NCBI GenBank assembly: GCA_040766135.1
Contig: JAXGRA010000003.1
Coordinates: 124,001-188,000, forward strand
Length of the DNA: 64,000 nucleotides
From: JAGVSV01 sp040766135
GTDB lineage: Bacteria; Bacillota; Clostridia; Christensenellales; Aristaeellaceae
Direction of reading: 5' to 3'
Part shown: piece after piece, positions 15,978-24,021 of the stretch
How positions within the stretch are numbered: position 1 is the first letter of the stretch
Layout: every line of letters begins with the position of its first letter
Translations under genes and position numbers: made by a program
Notes under the pieces: model-generated
Seen by the model: only the letters and a program-made list of their open reading frames with translations
Told to the model about the DNA's origin: nothing
The model's database searches: none

Positions 15978-16469
15978 TTAGTCCTGCGGTTGGTTGGTTC
16001 CCTCTTTGCTGACCATCCGCTCCACGTCCTTGCCGGTCAGCTTGAAGCGGAAGCCGAAGAACAGCGCCACGATTGTGCCCGGGATAATCACCCAGAACGC
16101 TACCAGCGCCAGCAGCACCACCACCAGCATCGGCAGCGACATGATGACCTTATCGTTGCGGCGCATTTCCACGCGGTTGCGCATGCCCAGCTCAGCCATG
16201 CGGCTTAAGAATGCCCCGATGCCACGCAGGACGTCGTCGGCCTTGGCTGCGCGTTCCTTGTCCTTGTTCATGTCCTTCTCCTTTTCCTTGTCGCCGGTGT
16301 TTTCCGCTGCCGCCTGCTGCGGCTGATCGGCCTTGACCTTGCCTTCGTTTTCCAAACGCACCATGGCCTCTAACAAATCCCAGTTGCTGTTCTGCAGCGC
16401 GGCCTTGGCTTCCTCGTAGTTCAGTCCGGTGCGCTCACGCAGTTTTTCTACCAGTTCAAAGTGTTCCAT
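15978..16469 (-). CDS. UBA-like / DUF4342 membrane protein
   Basis: A 163-residue protein. Residues 1-45 (MEHFELVEKLRERTGLNYEEAKAAL...) form a UBA/TS-N-like three-helix motif. A charged Lys/Glu/Asp-rich linker follows (residues 50-80), and the C-terminal part has a hydrophobic helix LPMLVVVLLALVAFWVIIPG. This order matches DUF4342 proteins of Bacillota, whose role is unknown. The ATG at 16469 has GGGAGG seven bases upstream. It is a single gene with its own terminator. Confidence 0.8.
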   Translation of the reverse strand: MEHFELVEKLRERTGLNYEEAKAALQNSNWDLLEAMVRLENEGKVKADQPQQAAAENTGDKEKEKDMNKDKERAAKADDVLRGIGAFLSRMAELGMRNRVEMRRNDKVIMSLPMLVVVLLALVAFWVIIPGTIVALFFGFRFKLTGKDVERMVSKEGTNQPQD

Positions 16470-16582
16470 GTTGGTACCTCCCTTTCGTTCTCGGTTCCTT
16501 CCGATGGTGCCAGTGTAGGCCATGTACATGAAAACAACAGGGGAAGTACATGAACATTTGATTAAAACATCCTTGCGTTTGA

Positions 16583-17428
16583 TTAACCCTGCGCCAGCGC
16601 GCCCATCAAACGCAGCTTGTCCGCCAGCGCGCGGATATACGCCGGATTGCTGCCGCAGCAGCCGCCGATATACGTGGCGCCCAGCGCCGCGGCCTTGGAC
16701 ACCTCCTCGGCAAAGGCCAGCTCATCCACGGCGGGGTTTTCCTTGCCGCCCACCGGCAGCCCGGCATTGGGCTTGAACAGCAGCGGCCGGTCGGTGTGCT
16801 GCGCAAACTCCTGCAAAATGGGCAACGCCTGCTCCGGCCCCAGCGAGCAGTTAAGCCCTATAGCCTCTAAGTCAAAATCCGCCAGCCCCTCCACGATATC
16901 CGCCACGGAGTTGCCCATCATGGTGCGCCCGCGCGCTTCAAAGCTGAACGCTGCCATGGTAGGCGTGCCCAGCGTGGCCGCCGCCTTGAGCGCCACCTGC
17001 ATCATGGCAAGGTCCATAAAGGTCTGCACCATCAGCACATCAGCCCCGGCCTGCACGCCGGCCTGCATGACCTCCAGAAACATCTCGTAGGCCTCGTCCT
17101 CCTCCAGGTCACCGTATGGCTCCATCAGGATGGGCAGCGGCCCTACCGACAGCGCCACCCGCGCCGCGCCTTGCGCACCCTCGCGCGCCAGCTGCACCGC
17201 GCGCGCGGCCACCTCCGGCGCCTGCCAGGAGCTTTTTTTGAGGCTGATGCGGTTCACCGCAAAGCTGTTGGCCAGCACAATCTGCGCCCCGGCCTGCACA
17301 TATTCCCCCACCAGCTCGCGCACGAGATCCGGTTTCTCCATATTGTAGCGCCACACCGGATCCCGGTCGCTGCTCTTCGCCCACAGACTGGTGCCCACCG
17401 CACCGTCCAGCAATACTACCTTCTTCAT
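16583..17428 (-). CDS. Homocysteine S-methyltransferase family protein
   Basis: A 281-residue (beta/alpha)8 barrel enzyme, like the N-terminal domain of cobalamin-dependent methionine synthase or betaine-homocysteine methyltransferase. It binds homocysteine through zinc held by three cysteines, visible here as the Cys of IGLNCSLGP and the pair in IGGCCGSNP. The N-terminus VVLLDGAVGTSLWAK is typical. No cobalamin or folate domains follow, so the methyl donor is not known. The ATG at 17428 has GGAGG eight bases upstream. It is apparently monocistronic. Confidence 0.88.
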   Translation of the reverse strand: MKKVVLLDGAVGTSLWAKSSDRDPVWRYNMEKPDLVRELVGEYVQAGAQIVLANSFAVNRISLKKSSWQAPEVAARAVQLAREGAQGAARVALSVGPLPILMEPYGDLEEDEAYEMFLEVMQAGVQAGADVLMVQTFMDLAMMQVALKAAATLGTPTMAAFSFEARGRTMMGNSVADIVEGLADFDLEAIGLNCSLGPEQALPILQEFAQHTDRPLLFKPNAGLPVGGKENPAVDELAFAEEVSKAAALGATYIGGCCGSNPAYIRALADKLRLMGALAQG

Positions 17429-17501
17429 GTCCCCGACCTCCTTTTGTATACAACAAGTGTAAGCGTGCAAAGTAGGGATGTCAAACGGCTGTATTAATCC
17501 C

Positions 17502-18311
17502 CTATTTTGGACAATAAGCGCCCCACGCAACGCCCAGTTTGTTTCCTGCCAGCAAATACTGCTTGACCAGGCGCTGAAGGGACGTTTCCTCAGGATAACC
17601 GTCGGGGTGATCCAGCAGCCGGCCAAAGATGCGCTCCTCCGCCTGCCGTTCGTTATCGTCTATGTCAAAGGCTGTAAACAACTTCTGAAATTGCACGATG
17701 CGCGAAGTGGCGGGCAGAATGTCCTGAAGCACCGGGTTGATCAGCCAGGAATGGCACACAAAGACCGGATACACGCCGCGGAAGAAACGAAGCGCCTGCC
17801 CGAATGAATCGTGAACGGCGTCCATATCCAGCGGCTCCCCCTGGGCGATGTGCGTGTCCAGCACGACCGCCCCGGCGGGCAGCTTGATGTGTTCCAATGC
17901 CAAAGGTTTTTCCAGCGCCTTGGGAATAAACTGCAGCCGGCCCAGCCGGAACAGCAAAAAGCGCATGGGCAGCCACAGCCAATCATATTCCGCCAGCCCC
18001 GGCTCACCAAATACCCGCAGGCAGTTGCCATACCAGATTTTCTGATCCGAATAGGTATCCCAGAAAACCTTCTCCGGGATGCCCCTTTGCCGATATTCCT
18101 CCCACGTCTCGCTGGCCAGGCGGGTATAGAGATACAAAAGCCGCTGCCGCCAGTCCTTATAAGACAGCACCTTTTGCTGAAAAGCAGGGATATCCCGATA
18201 AAACAGCCCCTTTAATCTGGCATATTCTGCCTCCGTAATCGCAGATTGCCGGATGCAGTCCAGGGCTTCGCCCGGCAGGTCAATGCCGCGGCAATAGGCA
18301 AGATGATCCAT
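17502..18311 (-). CDS. GNAT-like acyltransferase (GNAT_C type)
   Basis: A 269-residue protein of the acyltransferase-domain family whose C-terminal half resembles the GNAT_C fold (AVVLDTHIAQGEPLDMDAVHDSFGQA, VFVCHSWLINPVLQDILP). The N-terminal half, MDHLAYCRGIDLPGEALD, is helical. Members occur widely in Bacillota and their substrate is not known. AAAGGAGG lies seven bases before the ATG. Base composition is lower in GC than the surrounding core genes. It is the last gene downstream of a stretch of gene remnants. Confidence 0.7.
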   Translation of the reverse strand: MDHLAYCRGIDLPGEALDCIRQSAITEAEYARLKGLFYRDIPAFQQKVLSYKDWRQRLLYLYTRLASETWEEYRQRGIPEKVFWDTYSDQKIWYGNCLRVFGEPGLAEYDWLWLPMRFLLFRLGRLQFIPKALEKPLALEHIKLPAGAVVLDTHIAQGEPLDMDAVHDSFGQALRFFRGVYPVFVCHSWLINPVLQDILPATSRIVQFQKLFTAFDIDDNERQAEERIFGRLLDHPDGYPEETSLQRLVKQYLLAGNKLGVAWGAYCPK

Positions 18312-18327
18312 GGCGTTCCTCCTTTAG

Positions 18328-18435
18328 CTATAAAAGTTCCAGCGGCGTTTGCAGCTTCTGAACAGCAATATTATACTGATTTTTGTACTTCGTTTTGTAC
18401 GCTTTTAGAATTTCATTGATTCTTTTTATATACAT
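18328..18435 (-). pseudogene. Fragment resembling endonuclease III N-terminus
   Basis: An open 35-codon stretch, MYIKRINEILKAYKTKYKNQ...LQTPLELL, ends in TAG. The pattern matches the first helices of HhH-GPD endonuclease III proteins up to the FELLIA motif, where the full enzyme would continue with the Gln of LSAQCTD. The rest is absent. It overlaps the end of the next fragment in a different frame. This identification rests on pattern resemblance and is tentative. Confidence 0.35.
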
Positions 18436-18661
18436 CCTGTACCACGCCGCTTGCAATCAGTTTTGGCGCAGGGATAGTAAGAGCGTTGGCCCGCTTCAGT
18501 CCAAACAGTTCCGTATCAAAATTTGTGCCAACTTCCATCTCCGCTTCCTTCGGCGCAAAATTTTTGATAACATTTTTGCCTGCCTTGAACACGGCGTTCG
18601 TGCCGGGAGTCAGTTTTTCAATACCAGTAAAGGTCAGTTTTTCTTTTTTATAGTTCTTTTC
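18413..18661 (-). pseudogene. Truncated aminoglycoside/APH-type phosphotransferase fragment
   Basis: About 80 open codons without a proper start codon read KLTFTGIEKLTPGTNAVF, KNVIKNFAPKEAEMEVGTNF and DTELFGLKRANALTIPAPKL, ending VYKKNQ-stop. This resembles the N-terminal lobe of APH-type small-molecule phosphotransferases, with the ATP-site Lys in VIKNFAP and the Glu in TELFGL. The catalytic C-terminal lobe is missing. It is a gene remnant directly after the GNAT gene, in a region rich in resistance-like acetyltransferases. Confidence 0.55.
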
Positions 18662-19259
18662 TTACAATGACAAAGCCGTCATGTTCCGCAACCTTCTCAA
18701 AACCCGCGTTCTCATACAGTCGGACGGGGCCGGCACAGTCCCATTCATACCGTTCGCTTCGGATGACCGGAAAGGCCTCTACGGCTACATAACCGTTGCT
18801 TTTTGCGTCAGCCAATACGCGGTTTAAAAGCGCGGTTGCAATGCCTTTGCCACGGTATTCCGGCGCGATGGTAAAGCACACCACTGCCATTTCGCGTTTT
18901 TCAGCGGGCGCGTGAAAATGAGCACCATGATCTGCCGAGTAATATGCTTTGTCGTTTGCGTTACACCATCCGATGGCTATCCCGTCCGAATATGCCAGAT
19001 AACCGCGAAGCACGCCCTCGTTGATTTGCCGCTGCGCCACCCGCCTTGAAATAAGTCCTGCATCGGCTCCGTTTGCATTTTCGATTTCCGCTTTTTGCTG
19101 CTCTGCTGACATCTGATATACCTGACAATAGCAGCGATACGGCGTATCGTCGGTAAACGCCCGGTTCTCGAAAAAGTCAAAGTAGTCATTGGAAAGTTCA
19201 GGGGTAAGCGCCCTGATTTCCACAAAGCATGAATTCTCTTTTTTATTATTGAATGCCAT
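18648..19259 (-). CDS. GNAT-family N-acetyltransferase
   Basis: A 203-residue acetyltransferase. Acetyl-CoA motif A is visible as VVCFTIAPEYRGKGIATALL, and motif B as GPVRLYENAGFEKV. The N-terminal half contains EIRALTPELSNDYFDFFENR and GYLAYSDGIAIGWCNAND. It is closely related to the broken GNAT domain encoded immediately upstream (19278-19862), so the two arose by duplication. AGAGGGGG precedes the ATG. The substrate is unknown. Confidence 0.85.
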   Translation of the reverse strand: MAFNNKKENSCFVEIRALTPELSNDYFDFFENRAFTDDTPYRCYCQVYQMSAEQQKAEIENANGADAGLISRRVAQRQINEGVLRGYLAYSDGIAIGWCNANDKAYYSADHGAHFHAPAEKREMAVVCFTIAPEYRGKGIATALLNRVLADAKSNGYVAVEAFPVIRSERYEWDCAGPVRLYENAGFEKVAEHDGFVIVRKEL

Positions 19260-19277
19260 AGGATTAGCCCCCTCTTT

Positions 19278-19655
19278 TTATGACAGCCTTTTTCTCATCA
19301 CAAGCTTATCGCCCGCCTCATAGAATAGCTCAAACCCCGCCTTTTCATACATGTCGACGGTTCCCATAAAATCATCCTCTGTATTGACGAATTCCTTGTT
19401 CGGGTAGGCTTCGACAGCATCAAAACCATCCTTCGCCGCGTCCTCGCAAACCCGATGAAGAAGCTGCGTAGCGATTCCTTTTCTGCGCATTTCAGGGGCG
19501 ATGGCAAAACAAAAGATGGATTTCACCTTTGGGCCCGGCTCGTCCTTTTTTATGCTCTGCATAAACATTTTCCAGGAAATACAATCATAGCAGTCAGATT
19601 TTGTGTTGGCATTGCACCAGCCGACAACCTTGTGACCGATGTAGGCCAGATAGCC
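19278..19655 (-). pseudogene. C-terminal half of GNAT domain beyond an in-frame TAA
   Basis: This stretch continues in the same frame as the flavin reductase-GNAT gene, after a TAA at 19656-19658: GYLAYIGHKVVGWCNANTKS, then the acetyl-CoA motif IFCFAIAPEMRRKGIATQLL and YEKAGFELFYEAGDKLVM. Compared with the intact paralogue at 18648-19259, the TAA stands where one residue is expected before GYLAY, as in a CAA-to-TAA change. An internal start is possible at 19568 but would remove part of the fold. It is probably a nonsense-inactivated domain. Confidence 0.7.
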
Positions 19656-20444
19656 TTATATCGCGCCGCTTTTTATATACTCTGCGGCGACCGCCCTGCG
19701 TTTTTCGGCGGTTGAAAAGTCGCGCCCGTCACAGTTTGCACCCGCCCAGCAGACGCAGTAACAGCGGTGCTCTTCCTTACCTGTCGAGTGCGGTGTAACA
19801 TCAAAAAAGTGCAGATAGTCCTTGGCCCTGTCCGGCGTGAGCCGCCGTATTTCAACATTCATCTTCTTTCCCGCGTTCACAGAAAGCCCCGGCTCGCCCC
19901 AACCGGCTATTCTGTTGCCATTCCACCCAAAATAGGTGTTGCCGGTGGTGCACACCGGCGCGATACGCCTCATCTTTTCTTCCAGGGAGCCGTCGCCATC
20001 GCAAAGCTCCTCATCGGCCAGCACATTACGGATGCGGCAGAGATAAATCCTGCCCGCCTCCAGTTCAATTTTTCGATAAACTTCCAGTTCAAAGGCAATC
20101 GGGCTGTCTGAAAGCACCGGAACATCCAGCACTTGACCGTTTTCCACGTTAACAGGGATATTCATTTTACCCTTGTCATAGCCCGAATTGCAGCCGAAAT
20201 AGTCGGCCAGCGCAAGCGTTTTTTCGGTGACGAGATTGGCCGAGAACACGCCGGTTCTGTCAATGTTGTCGCGTGTCAGCTTGTCCTCAGAAAGCCCTGC
20301 CATCATGCACAGCCCATTGTCGCCGTAATAGCTTATCCAACAGAAAAGCCCGAAGTTTGGTTTGTCGTCCTCCCGCTTTGTGCCATATACAAAAAGCGTT
20401 TGCGGGCAGAAGGTGTTGGATATCGCAACAGACTTTTTACTCAT
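19656..20444 (-). CDS. Flavin reductase-like protein fused to a GNAT N-half
   Basis: A 262-residue reading frame. Residues 1-185 are a flavin-reductase / flavoredoxin split-barrel domain (MSKKSVAISNTFCPQTLFVY, FGLFCWISYYGDNGLCMMAG, a binding loop with NLVTEKTLALADYFG). After a short linker (SVNAGKK) a GNAT domain begins (VEIRRLTPDRAKDYLHFF) and is cut by TAA before GYLAY. The ATG at 20444 has AAAGGAG seven bases upstream, and an upstream extension lacks one. The flavin domain itself appears complete. The fusion to an acetyltransferase is unusual. Confidence 0.75.
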   Translation of the reverse strand: MSKKSVAISNTFCPQTLFVYGTKREDDKPNFGLFCWISYYGDNGLCMMAGLSEDKLTRDNIDRTGVFSANLVTEKTLALADYFGCNSGYDKGKMNIPVNVENGQVLDVPVLSDSPIAFELEVYRKIELEAGRIYLCRIRNVLADEELCDGDGSLEEKMRRIAPVCTTGNTYFGWNGNRIAGWGEPGLSVNAGKKMNVEIRRLTPDRAKDYLHFFDVTPHSTGKEEHRCYCVCWAGANCDGRDFSTAEKRRAVAAEYIKSGAI

Positions 20445-20476
20445 GGCATGGCTCCTTTTCAACGATGTCCGTTGAT

Positions 20477-21118
20477 CTATCTTTTTTCGCACTGGCTGTG
20501 CAGCGGGCACCCCGTGCACACCGGCTTGGCCCGGCAGTGCGCCTTGGCGTTGACCACAATCAGCGCGTGCATTTGGTTGTAAACCTCAGTCTCCCGCGGC
20601 AAGTGCTGCTCAAAATATGCTTTCACCGCTTCATACCCCTCGCCTGCGGGCAGGGGATAGCGGCGGCACAGGCGCATGGTGTAGGCGTCCACCACAAAGG
20701 TGGGAAAACCAAACGCATACAGCAACATGGAATCCGCCGTTTCGGGCCCAATGCCGCGCAGCGTCAGCAGCTGCGCGCGCAGCACGGGCATGGGCTGTTG
20801 CTGCACGGTGCCCACGTCCCAATCATACTGCGCATACCATGCCGTGATGGTTTTGAGCGTATCGGCCTTGCGCACAAAGAAGCCGGACGGGCGGATGATG
20901 TCCCGCAGCTGCTCCACGGGCATACCCGCCACCAACTGCGGCGACAGGTCATCGCCAAAGCCCGCGATGGCTTTTTCCACATTGCTCCACGCGGTGTTTT
21001 GCGTCAGCACCGCGCCCACCATCACCTCATACGGCGTGCGTGCGGGCCACCAGTGCGGATCGCCATAATGGGCATACAGCGTTTTATACAGACGCTGCGG
21101 CATCGTATCCCCGGCCAT
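20477..21118 (-). CDS. Endonuclease III-related HhH-GPD DNA glycosylase
   Basis: A 213-residue base-excision repair protein. It has a helix-hairpin-helix LLTLRGIGPETADSML and the catalytic Asp in FVVDAYTMR. The C-terminal iron-sulphur loop is CRAKPVCTGCPLHSQC, four cysteines. In bifunctional endonuclease III a Lys follows the hairpin glycine; here that position is Glu (PET), as in monofunctional MagIII/COG2231 glycosylases, so it probably removes a damaged base without lyase activity. ATG at 21118 is shown; ATG at 21103 with GGGGA nearby is an alternative start. Confidence 0.85.
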   Translation of the reverse strand: MAGDTMPQRLYKTLYAHYGDPHWWPARTPYEVMVGAVLTQNTAWSNVEKAIAGFGDDLSPQLVAGMPVEQLRDIIRPSGFFVRKADTLKTITAWYAQYDWDVGTVQQQPMPVLRAQLLTLRGIGPETADSMLLYAFGFPTFVVDAYTMRLCRRYPLPAGEGYEAVKAYFEQHLPRETEVYNQMHALIVVNAKAHCRAKPVCTGCPLHSQCEKR

Positions 21119-21157
21119 TTTACCGGCTGGCGCGCGGCCTGCGCATGGAACAGCAGA

Positions 21158-21820
21158 TCATGCGTGCTTGATAAGCCGTTCGCGTACCAGCGCGACCAGC
21201 TCATCCGGGTGGTTGATCATGCTGTTCGGGTGCTCGGCGCGCAGCATATCCCTGGTTTGGAAGCCCCAGGTGACCGCCACGGCATACAGCCCCACCGCAT
21301 GCGCGCAGCGCATGTCCATCACGGTGTCGCCCACATACAGGCCGTTGTGCGCCTTCAGCCCGTGCAGGGCCATCAGCGCATCCAGCGCCGTGGGGTCGGG
21401 CTTTAGCGGTATTCCCGCGCGCGCGCCCAGCACGGCCAGGAATTCATACCCCGGAAAATAGTGCCGGATGACATCCTTTGTATCTGCGTCGTCCTTGTTG
21501 CTGTACACCAGCGCATGCACGCCCATGCGTTTCAGCTCCGCCAGCGCTTGCGGGATGCCGTCATAGGGCGCGGTGTCCACCCGGCTGTGCGCGGCATAGT
21601 CCTGCGCATAGTCCTGATACACAGCCTGCCACATATCTGTCCGATCGCCCACCGCGCGCTGTGTAAGCACCTTGGCCCCATTGCCGGTGAACAGCTTATA
21701 GCTGTCGTTGGGATGCTGCGGCAGCCCGTGCCGTTTCAGCGCCCGGTTCATGGCCCCTGCAATATCCGGGATGGTGTTCAGCAGCGTGCCATCCAGATCA
21801 AACACCACAAATCGTTTCAT
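21158..21820 (-). CDS. HAD-family phosphatase (phosphoglycolate phosphatase-like)
   Basis: A 220-residue HAD hydrolase with motif I FDLDGTLLNT, motif II LVYSNKD, the Lys of motif III in GIPLKPDPTALDAL, and motif IV YVGDTVMDMRCA. A helical cap lies between residues 16 and 85, as in phosphoglycolate phosphatase and beta-phosphoglucomutase relatives. The exact substrate is unclear. The ATG at 21820 has GGGAGGG eight bases upstream. It lies 40 bp before the glycosylase gene, likely in the same transcript. Confidence 0.88.
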   Translation of the reverse strand: MKRFVVFDLDGTLLNTIPDIAGAMNRALKRHGLPQHPNDSYKLFTGNGAKVLTQRAVGDRTDMWQAVYQDYAQDYAAHSRVDTAPYDGIPQALAELKRMGVHALVYSNKDDADTKDVIRHYFPGYEFLAVLGARAGIPLKPDPTALDALMALHGLKAHNGLYVGDTVMDMRCAHAVGLYAVAVTWGFQTRDMLRAEHPNSMINHPDELVALVRERLIKHA

Positions 21821-22003
21821 ATTATCCCTCCCGCGCAGGATTATAACGGAGTGCACAGCGGCGGGCAAGAAGCGGCCTTGTGCGCGGCAACAACTCGTTG
21901 ACTTCCTGCCCCTGACAACTGTACACTGCATACAGCAAAAAATACCTGGCAGGATGATTGAACAGAAGAGTCGCACGATGCAGTTGAAACATTGGGGATT
22001 GAT

Positions 22004-22450
22004 ATGGTAAGAAAAGCAGGAAAAAGTGATGTGGAACTATTGGCGGAGTTGGCCGTGCTGCTGTGGGACAACCATTCCGTTCAGGAGTTCATCGCTGATT
22101 TTTCAGAAACGATGTCCGAAGGCAAAGCGCAGTTCTTTTTGAAATATGAAAACGGCATCCCTGTCGGCTTTGCACAGGCCCAGCTGCGATATGATTATGT
22201 GGAAGGCACAAAGACAACGCCCGTTGCGTACCTGGAAGGAATATTTGTAAAGGAAGGCTACCGAAACAAAGGGTATGCAAAAGAATTGTTAGCCGCATGT
22301 GAAGCCTGGGGCAAGGAAAAGGGATGTCGGGAGTTTGCCAGCGATTGCCCCATAGACAATACCGACAGTTTTCGATTTCATATGGCCATGAATTTCACAG
22401 AAGCCAATCGGATCATCTGTTTTACCAAAAAGTTGAGCAGCGAAAACTGA
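22004..22450 (+). CDS. AAC(6')-like aminoglycoside acetyltransferase
   Basis: A 148-residue GNAT protein. YLEGIFVKEGYRNKGYAKEL is the acetyl-CoA motif. The ending CREFASDCPIDNTDSFRFHM...ANRIICFTKKL is characteristic of the AAC(6')-I class, which acetylates the 6'-amino group of aminoglycosides. The start at 22004 (MVRKAGKSDVELLAEL) matches the usual N-terminus of the class better than an upstream TTG at 21992. The gene is AT-richer than the core genome. Activity cannot be confirmed from sequence, and chromosomal members may use other amines. Confidence 0.75.
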   Translation: MVRKAGKSDVELLAELAVLLWDNHSVQEFIADFSETMSEGKAQFFLKYENGIPVGFAQAQLRYDYVEGTKTTPVAYLEGIFVKEGYRNKGYAKELLAACEAWGKEKGCREFASDCPIDNTDSFRFHMAMNFTEANRIICFTKKLSSEN

Positions 22451-22502
22451 CCAAGAAGAATGATGCAATCCAATTTCTCAAATAATAAGGAGGGTTCTAT
22501 CC

Positions 22503-22967
22503 ATGGCAGGCATACTCGGCACCAATACATTGACCCAGGTGGGGTTCATCGTGCGGGATATTGAAAAGACCAAGCGCAAGTTTGCGGCATTCTTTGGCGT
22601 GCCCGTGCCGGACACCGTGGACGGCGGCCGGTACGAAATCACCGGCACCACGGTGGCGGGCCAGCCTGCGCCGGACGCCAACTGCCAGATGGCGTTCTTT
22701 GACGTGGGCAACGGCGTATCGCTGGAATTAATCCAGCCCAACGGCGTCAAAAGCACCTGGCAGGATTATCTGGATCAGCACGGCGAGGGCATCCATCACA
22801 TCGCCTTCATCATCAAGGGCATGGATGAGAAGATCAAAGCCATGGAGGAATTTGCCGGAGCCGTTTGCGTGCAGCGCGGCAAGTACGGCAACGGCGGCGG
22901 TGAGTATGCCTATTTGGACGTTCAGGGCGAAATGAAGTGCCTGCTGGAGCTGTTGGAAAACTACTGA
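22503..22967 (+). CDS. VOC-family protein (glyoxalase/epimerase-like)
   Basis: A 154-residue vicinal-oxygen-chelate protein made of two beta-alpha-beta-beta-beta units. TLTQVGFIVRDIEKTKRKFA and GEGIHHIAFIIKGMDEKIKA provide metal-ligand positions, and VSLELIQPNG and MKCLLELLENY provide the paired Glu. The layout resembles methylmalonyl-CoA epimerase or lactoylglutathione lyase-like enzymes. No partner gene points to a substrate. AAGGAGG precedes the ATG. Confidence 0.8.
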   Translation: MAGILGTNTLTQVGFIVRDIEKTKRKFAAFFGVPVPDTVDGGRYEITGTTVAGQPAPDANCQMAFFDVGNGVSLELIQPNGVKSTWQDYLDQHGEGIHHIAFIIKGMDEKIKAMEEFAGAVCVQRGKYGNGGGEYAYLDVQGEMKCLLELLENY

Positions 22968-23123
22968 GCAGTTACTCCTTCATATAGAAAACCGCCCGGC
23001 AGGACGATATACAGTACAAGCATGTTGAAGAAAAAATATTTTCGACATCCTGTAGATTCATCTATACTATGGTTGCTTTGCGTTGGTATAGCAAGCGGTG
23101 CTGAACACGGGACTTGCAAAACA

Positions 23124-23164
23124 AATAACTGCGCCCTGTACAACGCAATCAGGGAGCAGTTATT
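23124..23164. terminator. Bidirectional terminator between convergent genes
   Basis: AATAACTGC and CCCTG (23124-23138) pair with CAGGG and GCAGTTATT (23150-23164), with one internal mismatch and an 11-base loop. On the minus strand the stem is followed by TTTGTTTTGC, a good U-tract for the TIM-barrel gene. On the plus strand a weaker T-rich tail follows. The surrounding 22968-23178 gap shows no gene. Confidence 0.7.
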
Positions 23165-23178
23165 CCTATTGGTTTTGA

Positions 23179-23979
23179 TTATCCCCGCATAAACTTGGGA
23201 TACGCCGGGAACTCCGTCTCGCAGTCGGGCAGTTCGGGGTGCCATTTTTTCTCCCATTCAAGGGAGAAATAGCCGTCATACCCATCGGCCATCAGCGTGC
23301 TTACAATGTCGTGGATGGGCACATCGCCTGCCCCAACGCGGCACAGGCGGTTGGCACCGTTGTCGCGGTGATGGTCTTTGATGTGCACGTGCCGGATATG
23401 CGGCCGGATCACTTCATAAAACGGGCGCCAGTTGTCGCCATAGACCTTGTCGCTGTGCTGCACATCCCACAGAATGCCGAAGTTCTCATCCGGCACCTGA
23501 GCAAGCAGCGAATCCATCACTTCAATGGTATTAAAATTGCCATGCACTTCCAGCGCGATGTGCACATCGGTGCCTTTTGCGTAGGCGCACAGTTTCCGTA
23601 TGCCCTGGGCGGCCAGCGCCGTGGCTTCCTGCACGCTGCGCCCCTCGGGGATCCTATCGCCAAACACGCGCACCAAAGGGATGCCCATGGCCGCGCACAC
23701 ATCAATGGCCTTGCGCCCCTCGTCCTGCATGGCTTCGGCCTTGTCCACATCATGGAAACTGACCGAGCTGCCAAACCCGCACATTTTCAGCCCATGCGCC
23801 GCCACCGCGCGCCGGGTGTCCTGCTGCTGGCCGGGCTGAAAGAAAGGAATTTCCTCCGCGCGCATCTGTCCCTCAATGCCGCGGATTTCAATGGCATCAT
23901 ACCCCATGCGCTGCGCCTCTTTTAGGGTGTGCTCAAACGTCCAGTCCGGGCAGCCCAGCGTAGAAAATGCAAGTTTCAT
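23179..23979 (-). CDS. Sugar phosphate isomerase/epimerase (AP2Ec TIM barrel)
   Basis: A 266-residue TIM-barrel protein of the xylose-isomerase-like/AP-endonuclease-2 superfamily. MKLAFSTLGCPDWTFEHTLK is the typical first strand. Metal-binding residues appear in VHIALEVHGNFNT (Glu), FGILWDVQHSDK (Asp/His) and HIRHVHIKDHHRD (His). It probably isomerises or epimerises a keto-sugar or polyol derivative. AGGAGG lies before the ATG. It stands alone between two terminators. Confidence 0.8.
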   Translation of the reverse strand: MKLAFSTLGCPDWTFEHTLKEAQRMGYDAIEIRGIEGQMRAEEIPFFQPGQQQDTRRAVAAHGLKMCGFGSSVSFHDVDKAEAMQDEGRKAIDVCAAMGIPLVRVFGDRIPEGRSVQEATALAAQGIRKLCAYAKGTDVHIALEVHGNFNTIEVMDSLLAQVPDENFGILWDVQHSDKVYGDNWRPFYEVIRPHIRHVHIKDHHRDNGANRLCRVGAGDVPIHDIVSTLMADGYDGYFSLEWEKKWHPELPDCETEFPAYPKFMRG

Positions 23980-24021
23980 TGGTGGTACCTCCTGTAGAAC
24001 AAATCAGAGCCTATTTTTATG

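Noticed and set aside
20273..21406. Plus-strand open frame of 377 codons
   Set aside because: It lies opposite the glycosylase and HAD genes, which have strong motifs, and has no ribosome-binding site.
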